DNA of 64,000 bases from Faecalibacterium gallinarum (lineage in GTDB: Bacteria; Bacillota; Clostridia; Oscillospirales; Ruminococcaceae): assembly GCF_022180365.1 (NCBI RefSeq), contig NZ_BQKV01000018.1:1-64000 (forward strand). The letters are read 5' to 3'. The translations under genes were made by a program, and so were the position numbers. This document shows positions 7,548-15,952 of the stretch, in pieces. The notes beneath the pieces are model-generated. The model made no database searches. It was not told the origin of the DNA and saw only the letters and a program-made list of their open reading frames with translations. Within the stretch, counting starts at the first letter, position 1, and the number at the start of each line of letters is the position of its first letter.

Positions 7548-8831
7548 TCATTTCCATGCAAGCGCATGTTTTGTCAAAGCGGCCAGATACCCGGTCAGGG
7601 AACAAACCGACTGGATTGCCTGAAAAAACAATACAAAGCAAATAAACCCGCAAAAACTGTTCTGGATTCTGACCGCCGGGATCTTGCTCTGAAAGCGGTA
7701 CACACTGGCCGAACTGATGAGCAGCGCCGGCAGGGTCAACAAGGTCAGCCAACCCACAAACCAGGGCATCCCCAGCAGGGCCAATACTACCCCCACCAGG
7801 AAGCCAAAGACATAGGCCCAGTCCAGAAAGAAAATCGAGAGATTCAATGCCTCAAAATAGCCGCTGCTGGCTGCCGGCTGCCCCCAGGGGCGGACGGCAC
7901 GCAGACCCTCGATCATCCCTTTGGCCCAGCGGGTGCGCTGGCGGCAGAGTGCCCCCAGGGTCCCGGGCGTAAAGGTATACCCAACCGCCTGGGGTTCGTA
8001 CACCGACGCCCTTCCCTGGGCCAGCAGCTGGTAGGTCAAAACAATGTCTTCCCCCGCGCTCTGGACCCAGCCGCCCGCTCGTTTTACGGCATGGGTATCG
8101 TATGCACTGAACGCCCCCTGCGCCACCAGGGTGGATTGGTAGCTTCCCTGGTAGCGTTTAACCGCGGCGATACTGATAAGGTAATCATAAATTTGCATCT
8201 TCTGCACCCAGGTCGCAGGCTGCGCTGCCAGCAAATTCCCCGCCACACAGGCAGCCCCGCTGACGGTGATCCGCTCCACAATCGCGGCAACAGCGGTTTT
8301 CTCCAACAGGGTGTCGGCGTCCACTGTAAGGAAAAAACGGGTCTTTACCTCTTCCAGGGCGGTATTCAGGGCATAGGCTTTCCCCGGTTGAGCACACTCC
8401 AACAACCGGATACGCCGGGTTTGGCTTTGCAGCTGTTCTGCGGCCCGCAGGATCTCAGCCCGGGTCCGGTCCGTCGAGCCGTTATCCACGCAAAGGATCT
8501 CGATGGGGCCCGGGTATTCCTGCTCGGCGATGGCACGAATGGTCCGGTAGATAATCCGCTCTTCATTGCGGGCGCAGATCACAACGGTGACCGCCTGCTC
8601 TGTGCCCGCCCCGGTGAGGGGCATGAGTTTGCGGTTCATCAGGTTGGACAAAAACATGGCGCACATCAGATACCCCGGCAGCAGCGCGATCCCAAAGACC
8701 ACCAGCAGCACATAAACCAGGGGTAGTTTTTCGTCCAGATGGGCAATCCACGGGACCGCCAGCCAGATGGACAAAAACAGCCAAACCAGCGCCCCGACGA
8801 TGCTGAGAAAAAAAGAACACTTCTGCTTCAT
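7548..8831 (-). CDS. Membrane glycosyltransferase family 2 (processive type)
   Basis: 427 residues. Two N-terminal membrane segments (about 8-30 and 38-60), a cytosolic GT2 domain (80-310), then three or four C-terminal membrane segments. The GT2 motifs are complete: VDNGSTD near 115-121, DAD 171-173 (metal/UDP), GED 260-262 (catalytic Asp) and QRTRW 298-302 of processive synthases such as hyaluronan, chitin or poly-GlcNAc synthases. The product is probably a beta-linked polysaccharide exported during synthesis, but sugar and linkage cannot be read from sequence. Its ribosome site is in a hairpin (8840-8866). Confidence 0.88.
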   Translation of the reverse strand: MKQKCSFFLSIVGALVWLFLSIWLAVPWIAHLDEKLPLVYVLLVVFGIALLPGYLMCAMFLSNLMNRKLMPLTGAGTEQAVTVVICARNEERIIYRTIRAIAEQEYPGPIEILCVDNGSTDRTRAEILRAAEQLQSQTRRIRLLECAQPGKAYALNTALEEVKTRFFLTVDADTLLEKTAVAAIVERITVSGAACVAGNLLAAQPATWVQKMQIYDYLISIAAVKRYQGSYQSTLVAQGAFSAYDTHAVKRAGGWVQSAGEDIVLTYQLLAQGRASVYEPQAVGYTFTPGTLGALCRQRTRWAKGMIEGLRAVRPWGQPAASSGYFEALNLSIFFLDWAYVFGFLVGVVLALLGMPWFVGWLTLLTLPALLISSASVYRFQSKIPAVRIQNSFCGFICFVLFFQAIQSVCSLTGYLAALTKHALAWK

Positions 8832-8839
8832 AAAAAAGA

Positions 8840-8866
8840 CCTCCCAGCCATTCTATGGCCGGGAGG
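8840..8866 (-). promoter_or_regulatory. Hairpin sequestering the glycosyltransferase ribosome site
   Basis: On the minus strand CCTCCC (8866-8861) pairs with GGGAGG (8845-8840), with four more pairs inside. GGGAGG is the only good Shine-Dalgarno site for the ATG at 8831 (8-base spacing). TCTTTTTT follows, so the same hairpin also resembles a short terminator. Either use would keep expression low unless the structure opens. Confidence 0.5.
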
Positions 8867-8905
8867 CAACGGGGGTTCAGGGGCTTTACCGTCCACCCGG
8901 CGCAG

Positions 8906-8951
8906 AAAAACCCCGGCCCGCCGCCTTTTTATAAGGCGAAGCAGGCCGGGG
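8906..8951 (-). terminator. Terminator of the ABC exporter operon
   Basis: On the minus strand CCCCGGCC (8951-8944) pairs with GGCCGGGG (8918-8911) and is followed by TTTTT. An inner pairing (GGCG/CGCC type) extends the stem. It lies about 20 bases past the last exporter gene. Confidence 0.85.
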
Positions 8952-8969
8952 TTTCATAAAATGTCCGGA

Positions 8970-10865
8970 TTATTCCGAAACGGATTTTCCGATCTGTTCC
9001 CGATGGTATTGGAGGGTGTAGAGCTGGTAATAACGCCCGTGGGCCGCCAGCAGCTGCTGGTGGGTGCCCTGCTCCACAATCTTGCCCAGAGAGAGAACGA
9101 TGATGTTGTCCGCATGCTGGATGGTGGACAGGCGGTGGGCCACGATCAACATGGTGCCGATGTTCTTCATCTTCTCAAGGGAGTCCTGAATCAGAAGTTC
9201 CGTTTCCGTGTCAATGTTGGCGGTGGCCTCATCCAGGATCATCACCGAGGGTTTATGGAGGATGGTCCGGGCGAAGGAAAGCAGCTGACGCTGGCCGGCC
9301 GAGAAGTTGTTGCCCCGCTCCCGCACCGGCTCGTCCAGCCCTTGATCCAGCTTCTGGATAAAGTGGTCGGCGTTGACGTAGCGGCAGATTTCCATGATCT
9401 GCTCATCGGGGATATTCTCCTCCCGCAGAACGATGTTGCTGCGGATGGTGCCCGAGAAGAGGAAGACATCCTGGAGCATCTGACCAAAGTGACGGCGCAG
9501 GCAGGAAATCTTGATTTTGCGGATATCCACCCCGTCGATCAGGATCTCCCCTTTCTGGAATTCATAGTTCCGGCAGATCAGGGAAAGGATGGTGGTTTTG
9601 CCTGAACCGGTGGAGCCCACAAAGGCCACCGTATCTCGGGGGTTCACATGGAAGGAAACCCCTTTCAGCACCCACTCGCCCGGGATGTAGCTGAACCAGA
9701 CATCTTTAAATTCAATCTCGCCCTTGATCTCCTCCAGTTCGATGGCGTCCGGTGCGTCCACCATCTTGGGCTGGATATCCATCACGGAAAAGACCTTTTC
9801 CGAGGAGGCCAGCGCCGACTGGAGCCAGTTGAACTGTTCCGCCAGGTTCTGAATGGGGTTGAAGAACTTGGAGATATACATATAGAAGGTGACGATGGTG
9901 CCGCCCGTCAGGGTCTGGCCCAGGAAGACCTGATTTTCCAGATAGCCCATGCCGCCCAGATAGAACAGGCAGAGGATGCAGCCGATGTAGAGCATATACA
10001 CCAGCGGACGGAAGACTCCAAAGACGAAAATCTGTTCCTGCTTGGCCCGGCCCAGCTCCAGGCTGCGGCGGCGGAAATCCTCCATCTTGGCCTGCTCCCG
10101 GTCGAACACCTGGGTGATCTTGATGCCCGAGAGATTCTCGGAAAGATAGGTGTTGATGTCGGTGGTGCGGTCCTTGACCCGGCGGTAGGCCCGCCGGGAG
10201 AATTTGCGGAAGATCACCGTAAAAATCACAATGAAGGGCACAAAGCAGAGCACCATCAGAGTCAGCTCATAGTTGAGCATCAGCATGGCCACCAGGATGC
10301 CCAGGATGACAAAACAGTTCTTGACCAGGTTGGCCAGGAGGCTTGTGAACATCATGGAGATGGCGTTGGTGTCGTTGGTCACGCGGGTGACCAGCTTGCC
10401 CACCGGGATCTCGTTGAGCTGCTCATGGGCCAGGGATTCGATGTGGGTGAAAAGGTCTTCCCGCAGATCAGAAACAATCTTCTGGCCCACCTTCTGGAGG
10501 ATGATGGCCTGGAAGTAGGAGCTGACCATGGAGAAAACCAGAACGCCCGCGTAGACCGCCACCGTGGAAAAGAGTTTTTCCAGCCGGAACTCGCCTACCA
10601 CCATCTCTTCGATGTAACCCACAATCAGGGGCGAGAAGATATCATAGGCAATCGAGAAGAGGACCAGAACCCCTACCAGCACAAACTGCTTGGTATAGGG
10701 CCGGGCGTACACCGCCAGACGGCGGACAATCTCGCCGTCCGCCATGTTCCGGTCAAAGCCCATGGCTGCCTTTTTGTCCTTGACGGAGGCATAGGCAAAA
10801 ATCAGCAGGGCGGTGATGGTGCCGATCAGGCCGCCCAAAAGCAAAAGCGGATTCATCTCAGACAT
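8970..10865 (-). CDS. ABC exporter half-transporter, canonical ATP site subunit
   Basis: 631 residues, type IV (MdlB-like) exporter: six membrane helices (about 5-320), then the nucleotide-binding domain with Walker A GSTGSGKT near 395, a signature variant FSAGQRQ near 495 and Walker B MILDEATANID with catalytic Glu. Partner of the gene at 10858-12642; the two overlap by 8 bases. The frame is open 27 codons further upstream, but ATG 10865 has the GGGAGGG ribosome site and matches family starts. Heterodimeric pairs of this kind export drugs, peptides or lipids; the substrate is unknown. Confidence 0.92.
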   Translation of the reverse strand: MSEMNPLLLLGGLIGTITALLIFAYASVKDKKAAMGFDRNMADGEIVRRLAVYARPYTKQFVLVGVLVLFSIAYDIFSPLIVGYIEEMVVGEFRLEKLFSTVAVYAGVLVFSMVSSYFQAIILQKVGQKIVSDLREDLFTHIESLAHEQLNEIPVGKLVTRVTNDTNAISMMFTSLLANLVKNCFVILGILVAMLMLNYELTLMVLCFVPFIVIFTVIFRKFSRRAYRRVKDRTTDINTYLSENLSGIKITQVFDREQAKMEDFRRRSLELGRAKQEQIFVFGVFRPLVYMLYIGCILCLFYLGGMGYLENQVFLGQTLTGGTIVTFYMYISKFFNPIQNLAEQFNWLQSALASSEKVFSVMDIQPKMVDAPDAIELEEIKGEIEFKDVWFSYIPGEWVLKGVSFHVNPRDTVAFVGSTGSGKTTILSLICRNYEFQKGEILIDGVDIRKIKISCLRRHFGQMLQDVFLFSGTIRSNIVLREENIPDEQIMEICRYVNADHFIQKLDQGLDEPVRERGNNFSAGQRQLLSFARTILHKPSVMILDEATANIDTETELLIQDSLEKMKNIGTMLIVAHRLSTIQHADNIIVLSLGKIVEQGTHQQLLAAHGRYYQLYTLQYHREQIGKSVSE

Positions 10866-12642
10866 TGCCGTTCCCTCCCATCTCGTCTTCCAGCCGCTGC
10901 AGATCCACCATCCGGCGATAGTCTGCGCAGGCCGCATACAATTCATCGTGGGGGCCGACGGCTACCACCTCGCCGTCCTCCATATAGACAATCTTATCCA
11001 TCTGTTCCACCGTGGAAATCCGGTGGGCGATCAGGATGGTGGTTTTGCCCGCCCGGCTCTGGCGCAGGTTTTGCAGAATCACCTTCTCGGTCCGGGTATC
11101 CACAGCCGAGACCGAGTCATCCAGAATCAGGATGGGGGCATTCTTGAGCAGCGCCCGGGCAATGGAGATCCGCTGCTTCTGGCCGCCCGAGACGGTCACG
11201 CCCCGCTCGCCCAATACGGTGCGGTAGCCCTCTTTAAACCCGGCGATGTTGTCGTTGACATCCGCCAGAGTGGCCGCCCGGACAATCTCGCTCTGGTCGG
11301 CCTCGTCCAGGCCAAAGGCGATGTTGTTGGAAATGGTGTCCGAGAAGAGGAAATTATCCTGGGGCACATAGGCGCAGGCCGCCCGTACCGAGTGTATGCT
11401 CAGCTGGTTGACGTCCTTTCCGTCGATGAAAAGGGTTCCGTCCGGGACGTTGTAGGTGCGGAGAATCAGGTCCACCAGGGTGGTTTTGCCCACACCGGTC
11501 TTGCCCACAATGCCCACGCTTTCCCCCGGCTGAATGGCAAAGGAGACATTCTTCAGCACATCGTATTCGCCGTCCGGATACCGGAAGGTCAGGCCCCGGA
11601 ACTCGACGCCGCCTTTGGCATCCCGCAGCTCCTCCACGCCAGGCTGATCGGCCACGTCAATTTCGGCGTCCAAAAGTTCACTAATCCGGTTGAGGGAGGC
11701 TTTGCCCCGGGAGGTTTTCTCAATCAGCATGGAGATGGCCATGATGGGCCAGACAATGGCCGAGAAATAGCCGATGTATTCCACCAGCTGGCCGGCGTTG
11801 AACCGCCCCTGATAAACCAGATATCCGCCGTAGCCCAGAATGATGCAGATGACCGACTCCACAAAAGCGGTGACCAGCATATTCAGCAGGGTGGAGAATT
11901 TGGTATAGACGACGTTGGCCTCCTCATTCTGCTCGTTGAGCTTGCGGAACGCCATCAGCTCCTTGAGTTCCTTGACAAAGGCCTTGATCACCGCGATGCC
12001 CGAGAAATTCTCCTGGGCGAAATCGGACAGATCCGAAAAAGCCTGCTGGCGCTCCTCCCACTTGCGAGTCAGCACCTTGCCCATGATGTTGCCGATCACC
12101 AGCATGATGGCCGCCGGGATCATGGCCAGCAGGGTCAGCCCCTGATCCATTTGCCACATCTTTAAAAAGGCCAGTACGCCCAGGAAGAGGGCGTCGCAGA
12201 ACATCAAAATGCCCTCGCCGAAGCACTCCTGAATGGTGTCCAGATCGTTGGTGTAAAGGCTCATCAGGTTGCCCACCTTATTGACCTGGTAATACGCCTG
12301 GGAAAGATTCTTGCTGTGGTCAAACATCCGGTTGCGCAGATCGGTCTCCACCCGGATGGCGGCCCCGAAAAAGCAGATGCGCCACAAAAAGCGGCCCACC
12401 ACCATGGCAAAGACGATGCCGATCATGGGCAGACAGATGTTCTGCATCAGCACCTCTTTTGTAAAGGCAGCAGATTGCCCGCTCACCAGCACGCTGCCGC
12501 TGTTGATGCCGTTGATCAGCATCCGGTATAGCTCCGGGATGATCAGCTGGAAGTAGTCCACCGCAATCAGCGCCGCAAGCCCCAGCAGCAAGATGGGGGC
12601 ATTTTTGAGGTAATAGCGGTTAATATGTTTGCCAAAGATCAC
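10858..12642 (-). CDS. ABC exporter half-transporter, degenerate ATP site subunit
   Basis: 594 residues, MdlA-like. Six-helix membrane domain, then a nucleotide-binding domain with Walker A GKTGVGKT and signature VSGGQKQR. Walker B ends LILDDSVSAVD, with Asp where the catalytic Glu should be, the hallmark of the degenerate site in heterodimeric exporters such as TM287/288 and LmrCD. Starts with GTG at 12642, chosen because AAGGAGG lies at correct distance. First gene of the pair, about 90 bases below its promoter. Confidence 0.92.
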   Translation of the reverse strand: MIFGKHINRYYLKNAPILLLGLAALIAVDYFQLIIPELYRMLINGINSGSVLVSGQSAAFTKEVLMQNICLPMIGIVFAMVVGRFLWRICFFGAAIRVETDLRNRMFDHSKNLSQAYYQVNKVGNLMSLYTNDLDTIQECFGEGILMFCDALFLGVLAFLKMWQMDQGLTLLAMIPAAIMLVIGNIMGKVLTRKWEERQQAFSDLSDFAQENFSGIAVIKAFVKELKELMAFRKLNEQNEEANVVYTKFSTLLNMLVTAFVESVICIILGYGGYLVYQGRFNAGQLVEYIGYFSAIVWPIMAISMLIEKTSRGKASLNRISELLDAEIDVADQPGVEELRDAKGGVEFRGLTFRYPDGEYDVLKNVSFAIQPGESVGIVGKTGVGKTTLVDLILRTYNVPDGTLFIDGKDVNQLSIHSVRAACAYVPQDNFLFSDTISNNIAFGLDEADQSEIVRAATLADVNDNIAGFKEGYRTVLGERGVTVSGGQKQRISIARALLKNAPILILDDSVSAVDTRTEKVILQNLRQSRAGKTTILIAHRISTVEQMDKIVYMEDGEVVAVGPHDELYAACADYRRMVDLQRLEDEMGGNGNV

Positions 12643-12678
12643 AAGCCCGTTCCTCCTTTTGGGGCAGTCCCCCTGGTT

Positions 12679-12716
12679 TGTTTTGCCGCAAAAAAACGGC
12701 CGGATTCCGGCTGCCG
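12679..12716 (-). promoter_or_regulatory. Possible attenuator in the ABC exporter leader
   Basis: In the minus-strand leader, GCCGG-AAT-CCGGC with outer CGG/CCG pairing is followed by a run of seven T, well upstream of the GTG. It has the shape of an intrinsic terminator. A second GGGG/CCCC hairpin lies near the ribosome site. Regulated read-through is plausible but unproven. Confidence 0.4.
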
Positions 12717-12739
12717 CGACAAATCGTTACAGAATATAA

Positions 12740-12768
12740 AGTATAGTTTGGCAGAACCTTTCTGTCAA
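12740..12768 (-). promoter_or_regulatory. Promoter of the ABC exporter operon
   Basis: TTGACA (12768-12763), 17-base spacer, TATACT (12745-12740) on the minus strand: an almost perfect sigma-A promoter. Confidence 0.88.
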
Positions 12769-12783
12769 TAAAAAAGCGCAGCG

Positions 12784-12823
12784 AAAAGGCCGCTGCAAAC
12801 GTCTTTCGCTTGCAGCGGCCTTT
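12784..12823 (-). terminator. Terminator of the five-tRNA cluster
   Basis: A 13-bp stem built on AAGGCCGCTGCAA lies just past the last tRNA, followed by TTTTCGCTGCGCTTTTTT on the minus strand. Confidence 0.88.
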
Positions 12824-12825
12824 GA

Positions 12826-12901
12826 TGGAGCGGCCGACGAGGCTCGAACTCGCTACCTCCACCTTGGCAAGGTGGCGCTCTACCAGATGAGCTACGGCCG
12901 C
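12826..12901 (-). tRNA. tRNA-Gly (anticodon GCC), copy 2
   Basis: 76 bases with encoded CCA. Acceptor GCGGCCG/CGGCCGC, anticodon loop TTGCCAA. Identical in sequence to the copy at 13183-13258. Last gene of the cluster. Confidence 0.96.
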
Positions 12902-12939
12902 ATATGAGATGCGGCAGAATGAATCTGCCGCACCGGGCG

Positions 12940-13015
12940 TGGTGCCTCCGATCGGAATCGAACCAATGACACGGGGATTTTCAGTCCCCTGCTCTACCGA
13001 CTGAGCTACAGAGGC
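12940..13015 (-). tRNA. tRNA-Phe (anticodon GAA)
   Basis: 76 bases with encoded CCA. Acceptor GCCTCTG/CGGAGGC with one G-U pair, anticodon stem GGGGA/TCCCC, loop CTGAAAA. Confidence 0.96.
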
Positions 13016-13019
13016 ATAA

Positions 13020-13096
13020 TGGCGACCCGGATCGGGCTCGAACCGACGACCCCCAGCGTGACAGGCTGGTGCTCTAACCAACTGAGCTACCGGGCC
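13020..13096 (-). tRNA. tRNA-Asp (anticodon GTC)
   Basis: 77 bases with encoded CCA. Acceptor GGCCCGG/CCGGGTC, anticodon stem CCAGC/GCTGG, loop CTGTCAC. Four bases separate it from tRNA-Val. Confidence 0.96.
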
Positions 13097-13100
13097 ACAT

Positions 13101-13176
13101 TGGTGGAAGTTAACGGGCTCGAACCGCTGACCCTCTGCTTGTAAGGCAGATGCTCTCCCAGCTGAGCTAAACTTCC
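13101..13176 (-). tRNA. tRNA-Val (anticodon TAC)
   Basis: 76 bases with encoded CCA. Acceptor GGAAGTT/AACTTCC, anticodon stem TCTGC/GCAGA, loop CTTACAA. Confidence 0.96.
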
Positions 13177-13182
13177 ACAAAA

Positions 13183-13258
13183 TGGAGCGGCCGACGAGGC
13201 TCGAACTCGCTACCTCCACCTTGGCAAGGTGGCGCTCTACCAGATGAGCTACGGCCGC
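13183..13258 (-). tRNA. tRNA-Gly (anticodon GCC), copy 1
   Basis: 76 bases with encoded CCA, first gene of the cluster and identical to 12826-12901. Tandem duplication within the operon raises dosage of the GGC/GGT-reading tRNA, in keeping with the many GGC codons seen here. Confidence 0.96.
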
Positions 13259-13300
13259 ACAACTCTATGTGGCGTGCCGGCGTGACCGGCAACGTAGTGC

Positions 13301-13329
13301 ATTATACACTGATTCCCGCCGGTTGTCAA
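13301..13329 (-). promoter_or_regulatory. Consensus promoter of the tRNA cluster
   Basis: TTGACA (13329-13324), exactly 17 bases, TATAAT (13306-13301) on the minus strand: a full consensus match, fitting for stable RNA. Divergent from the nfn promoter about 60 bases away. Confidence 0.93.
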
Positions 13330-13389
13330 GACTAAATTTCGATTTTTTCCGCCGGGGTCCAGAATGTACCGCCCGGACCGGATTGGGGT

Positions 13390-13418
13390 TTGCATTATTA
13401 TATAAAAGTATGTATAAT
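13390..13418 (+). promoter_or_regulatory. Promoter of nfnAB
   Basis: TTGCAT (13390-13395), 17-base spacer, TATAAT (13413-13418). Leaves an 80-base leader before nfnA. Confidence 0.75.
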
Positions 13419-13501
13419 GAATCTTGTCGAGGCTTCGCAGACGGAGCAGCCCTCTGCTCTGCTTGTGGGAAAAGCAATTCCGGGATAAAAGGAGAATCGC
13501 A

Positions 13502-14344
13502 ATGTATAAGATCATACAGAAAGTCGCGCTGAATCCTACCGTTACGAAAATGGTGATTGAGGCGCCCCTGATCGCCAAGAAAGCCCAGCCGGGCCAGTTC
13601 ATCATCGTGCGTCCCTTTGAGGACAGCGAGCGCATCCCCCTGACCGTCGCCGGCTATGACCGCGCCGCCGGCACGGTGGATATCATCTTCCAGATCGTGG
13701 GCGGCACCACCATGGAGCTGAACAGCCTGAACGAGGGCGACTGCGTCCACGATTTTGTCGGCCCTCTGGGCCGCGCCACCGAGACCGAGGGTCTGAAAAA
13801 GGTCTGCGTGGTGGGCGGCGGCGTCGGCTGTGCCATCGCACTGCCGGTGGCCCGCAAGCTCCACGAGCAGGGCTGCGTGGTCCACAGCGTGGTGGGTTTC
13901 CGCTCCAAAGATCTGCTGATCCTGGAAGATGAGTTCCGCGCTTGCAGCGACGAACTGCGGGTGATGACCGACGACGGCAGCTACGGCACCAAGGGTGTTG
14001 TCACCGCCGCTCTGGAGGAGCTGATCAACGCCGGCAACCAGTACGACCTGGTCATCACCATCGGCCCGCTGATCATGATGAAATTTGTGGTCAAGACCTG
14101 CCAGAAGTATGGCCTCAAGAGCATCGTCTCCATGAACCCCATCATGATCGACGGCACCGGCATGTGCGGCGGCTGCCGCCTGACCGTGGGCGGCCAGACC
14201 AAGTTCGCCTGTGTGGATGGCCCCGATTTTGACGGCGACCTGGTGGATTTTGACGAGGCGATGGCCCGCGGCACCATGTACCGCCCCTTTGAGGCCCACG
14301 CCCGTGAGGCCGCCTGCAATCTGCTGAAGATGGAGGTAAAGTAA
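13502..14344 (+). CDS. nfnA: NfnA: NADH-side FAD/[2Fe-2S] subunit of bifurcating transhydrogenase
   Basis: 280 residues, ferredoxin-NADP reductase family (also annotated SudB or PyrK-like). N-terminal FAD domain (about 1-95), NAD-binding domain with VVGGGVGCAIALPVA near 100, and C-terminal cluster motif MCGGCRLTV with a later Cys in FACVDG that ligate [2Fe-2S]. With NfnB it forms the NADH-dependent reduced ferredoxin:NADP oxidoreductase, which balances NADH, NADPH and ferredoxin in anaerobes. ATG 13502 follows AAAGGAG; the upstream in-frame extension has no ribosome site. Two bases separate it from nfnB. Confidence 0.9.
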   Translation: MYKIIQKVALNPTVTKMVIEAPLIAKKAQPGQFIIVRPFEDSERIPLTVAGYDRAAGTVDIIFQIVGGTTMELNSLNEGDCVHDFVGPLGRATETEGLKKVCVVGGGVGCAIALPVARKLHEQGCVVHSVVGFRSKDLLILEDEFRACSDELRVMTDDGSYGTKGVVTAALEELINAGNQYDLVITIGPLIMMKFVVKTCQKYGLKSIVSMNPIMIDGTGMCGGCRLTVGGQTKFACVDGPDFDGDLVDFDEAMARGTMYRPFEAHAREAACNLLKMEVK

Positions 14345-14346
14345 TC

Positions 14347-15744
14347 ATGGCTTTCAATATGGACCCGAAAAAGTGCCCCATGCCCACCCAGGACCCCAAC
14401 GTGCGGAACAAAAACTTTGAGGAAGTTGCCCTGGGCTACACCGCCGAGATGGCCATCAACGAGGCCAAGCGCTGCATCCACTGCAAGAACAAGCCCTGCC
14501 AGTCCGGCTGCCCGGTGGGCATCGATATTCCCGGCTTTATCGAGAAAGTCGCCGAGGGCGACTTTGAGGCCGCCTATCAGGTTATCCACAAGGATTCTTC
14601 CCTGCCCGCCATCTGCGGCCGGGTCTGCCCCCAGGAGAGCCAGTGCGAGGGCAAGTGCACCCGCGGCATCAAGAACGAGCCGGTGGGCATCGGCCGTCTG
14701 GAGCGTTTTGTGGCCGACTGGCACCGGGAAAACGTCCACACTCCGCCGGTTGTCCCCGCGTCCAACGGCCACAAGGTGGCTGTGATTGGCGCCGGCCCTG
14801 CCGGCCTGACCGCTGCCGGCGACCTGGCCAAGATGGGCTACAAGGTCACCGTCTACGAGGCCCTGCATGTGGCGGGCGGCGTTCTGATGTACGGCATCCC
14901 CGAGTTCCGTCTGCCCAAGGCCATTGTCCAGCAGGAAATCGACGGCCTGAAGAAGATGGGCGTGGATTTTGAGTGCAACATGGTCATCGGCAAGGTGCTG
15001 ACCATTGACGAGCTGATGGGCGAATACGGCTACGAGGCCGTCTTTGTGGGCTCGGGCGCCGGTCTGCCCCGGTTCATGAACATCCCGGGCGAGAGCCTGA
15101 AGGGCGTCTACTCCGCCAACGAGTTCCTGACCCGCTCCAACCTGATGAAGGCTTACCTGCCCACCAGCAAGACCCCCATCCATGTGGGCAAGGCGGTGGC
15201 TGTCGTGGGCGGCGGCAACGTGGCCATGGACGCCGCCCGCAGCGCACTGCGCCTGGGCGCCGAGAAGGTCTACATCGTCTACCGCCGCAGCATGAACGAG
15301 CTGCCCGCCCGTAAGGAAGAGGTGGAGCACGCCGAGGAGGAGGGCATCATCTTCAAGACCCTCTGCAACCCGGTGGAGATCCTGCCGGATGACAACGGTT
15401 TTGTCCGTGCCATCACCTGCATCGAGATGGAGCTGGGCGAGCCCGATGCTTCCGGCCGCCGCCGCCCCATCGAGAAGCCGGGCAGCGAGTTCACCATGGA
15501 AGTGGACACCGTTATCATGAGCCTGGGCACCAGCCCCAACCCCCTGATCCGTTCCACCACCCCCGGCCTGGAGACCAACAAGCACGGCTGCATCGTCACG
15601 GCCAGCGATGCCGGCGACACCAGCCGTGAGGGCGTCTATGCCGGCGGCGATGCCGTTACCGGCGCTGCCACCGTCATCAAGGCCATGGGCGCAGGCAAGG
15701 CTGCCGCCAAGGCCATCGACGAGTACATCAAAGCCAAGGCCTGA
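14347..15744 (+). CDS. nfnB: NfnB / GltA-type: NADPH-side FeS flavoprotein subunit
   Basis: 465 residues, similar to the small subunit of glutamate synthase (often named gltA). N-terminal cysteines for two [4Fe-4S] clusters: CIHCKNKPCQSGCP (near 39-52) and CGRVCPQESQCEGKC (near 82-96). Two Rossmann folds follow: FAD site GAGPAGLTAAGDLA near 145 and NADPH site VGGGNVAMDAARSA near 285. No glutamate synthase large subunit is nearby and nfnA precedes it, so transhydrogenase is the better reading. Ends at a terminator. Confidence 0.9.
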   Translation: MAFNMDPKKCPMPTQDPNVRNKNFEEVALGYTAEMAINEAKRCIHCKNKPCQSGCPVGIDIPGFIEKVAEGDFEAAYQVIHKDSSLPAICGRVCPQESQCEGKCTRGIKNEPVGIGRLERFVADWHRENVHTPPVVPASNGHKVAVIGAGPAGLTAAGDLAKMGYKVTVYEALHVAGGVLMYGIPEFRLPKAIVQQEIDGLKKMGVDFECNMVIGKVLTIDELMGEYGYEAVFVGSGAGLPRFMNIPGESLKGVYSANEFLTRSNLMKAYLPTSKTPIHVGKAVAVVGGGNVAMDAARSALRLGAEKVYIVYRRSMNELPARKEEVEHAEEEGIIFKTLCNPVEILPDDNGFVRAITCIEMELGEPDASGRRRPIEKPGSEFTMEVDTVIMSLGTSPNPLIRSTTPGLETNKHGCIVTASDAGDTSREGVYAGGDAVTGAATVIKAMGAGKAAAKAIDEYIKAKA

Positions 15745-15766
15745 TTTTCCTCTTTTATATGAAGCT

Positions 15767-15800
15767 CTCCCCTGCGTTCCTGTGGCGCAGGGGAGTTTTA
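15767..15800 (+). terminator. Terminator of nfnAB
   Basis: CTCCCCTGCG (15767-15776) pairs with CGCAGGGGAG (15786-15795), followed by TTTTAC. Confidence 0.85.
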
Positions 15801-15818
15801 CGTTGATTTTACAGGGGC

Positions 15819-15846
15819 TTGCCTTTTATTTTACTGGTGATATAAT
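15819..15846 (+). promoter_or_regulatory. Extended -10 promoter of the first MATE gene
   Basis: TTGCCT (15819-15824), 16 bases, TATAAT (15841-15846) preceded by TGA, giving an extended TGnTATAAT. A CCCCGCCC/GGGCGGGG-type hairpin (about 15888-15910) lies in the leader. Confidence 0.65.
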
Positions 15847-15952
15847 GGTGTCTATGCGCTGTCGTGGGTAGTATCCCACAGCAGCAGCCCCCGCCCAGAT
15901 CGGGGCGGGAGGATGGTGTGTGTGTAAAATAATTTACAGGAGGCAAACAATC

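Noticed and set aside
12826-13258. Tandem tRNA-Gly copies as an attachment-site duplication of an integrated element
   Set aside because: Only three other tRNAs lie between the copies, with no integrase or cargo. It is a simple tRNA operon.
13265-15585. Long minus-strand frames across nfnAB
   Set aside because: His/Ala/Gly-rich shadows of strongly conserved iron-sulfur flavoproteins.
14347-15744. Calling this gene glutamate synthase small subunit
   Set aside because: No large subunit nearby, and the NfnA partner is adjacent with coupled spacing.
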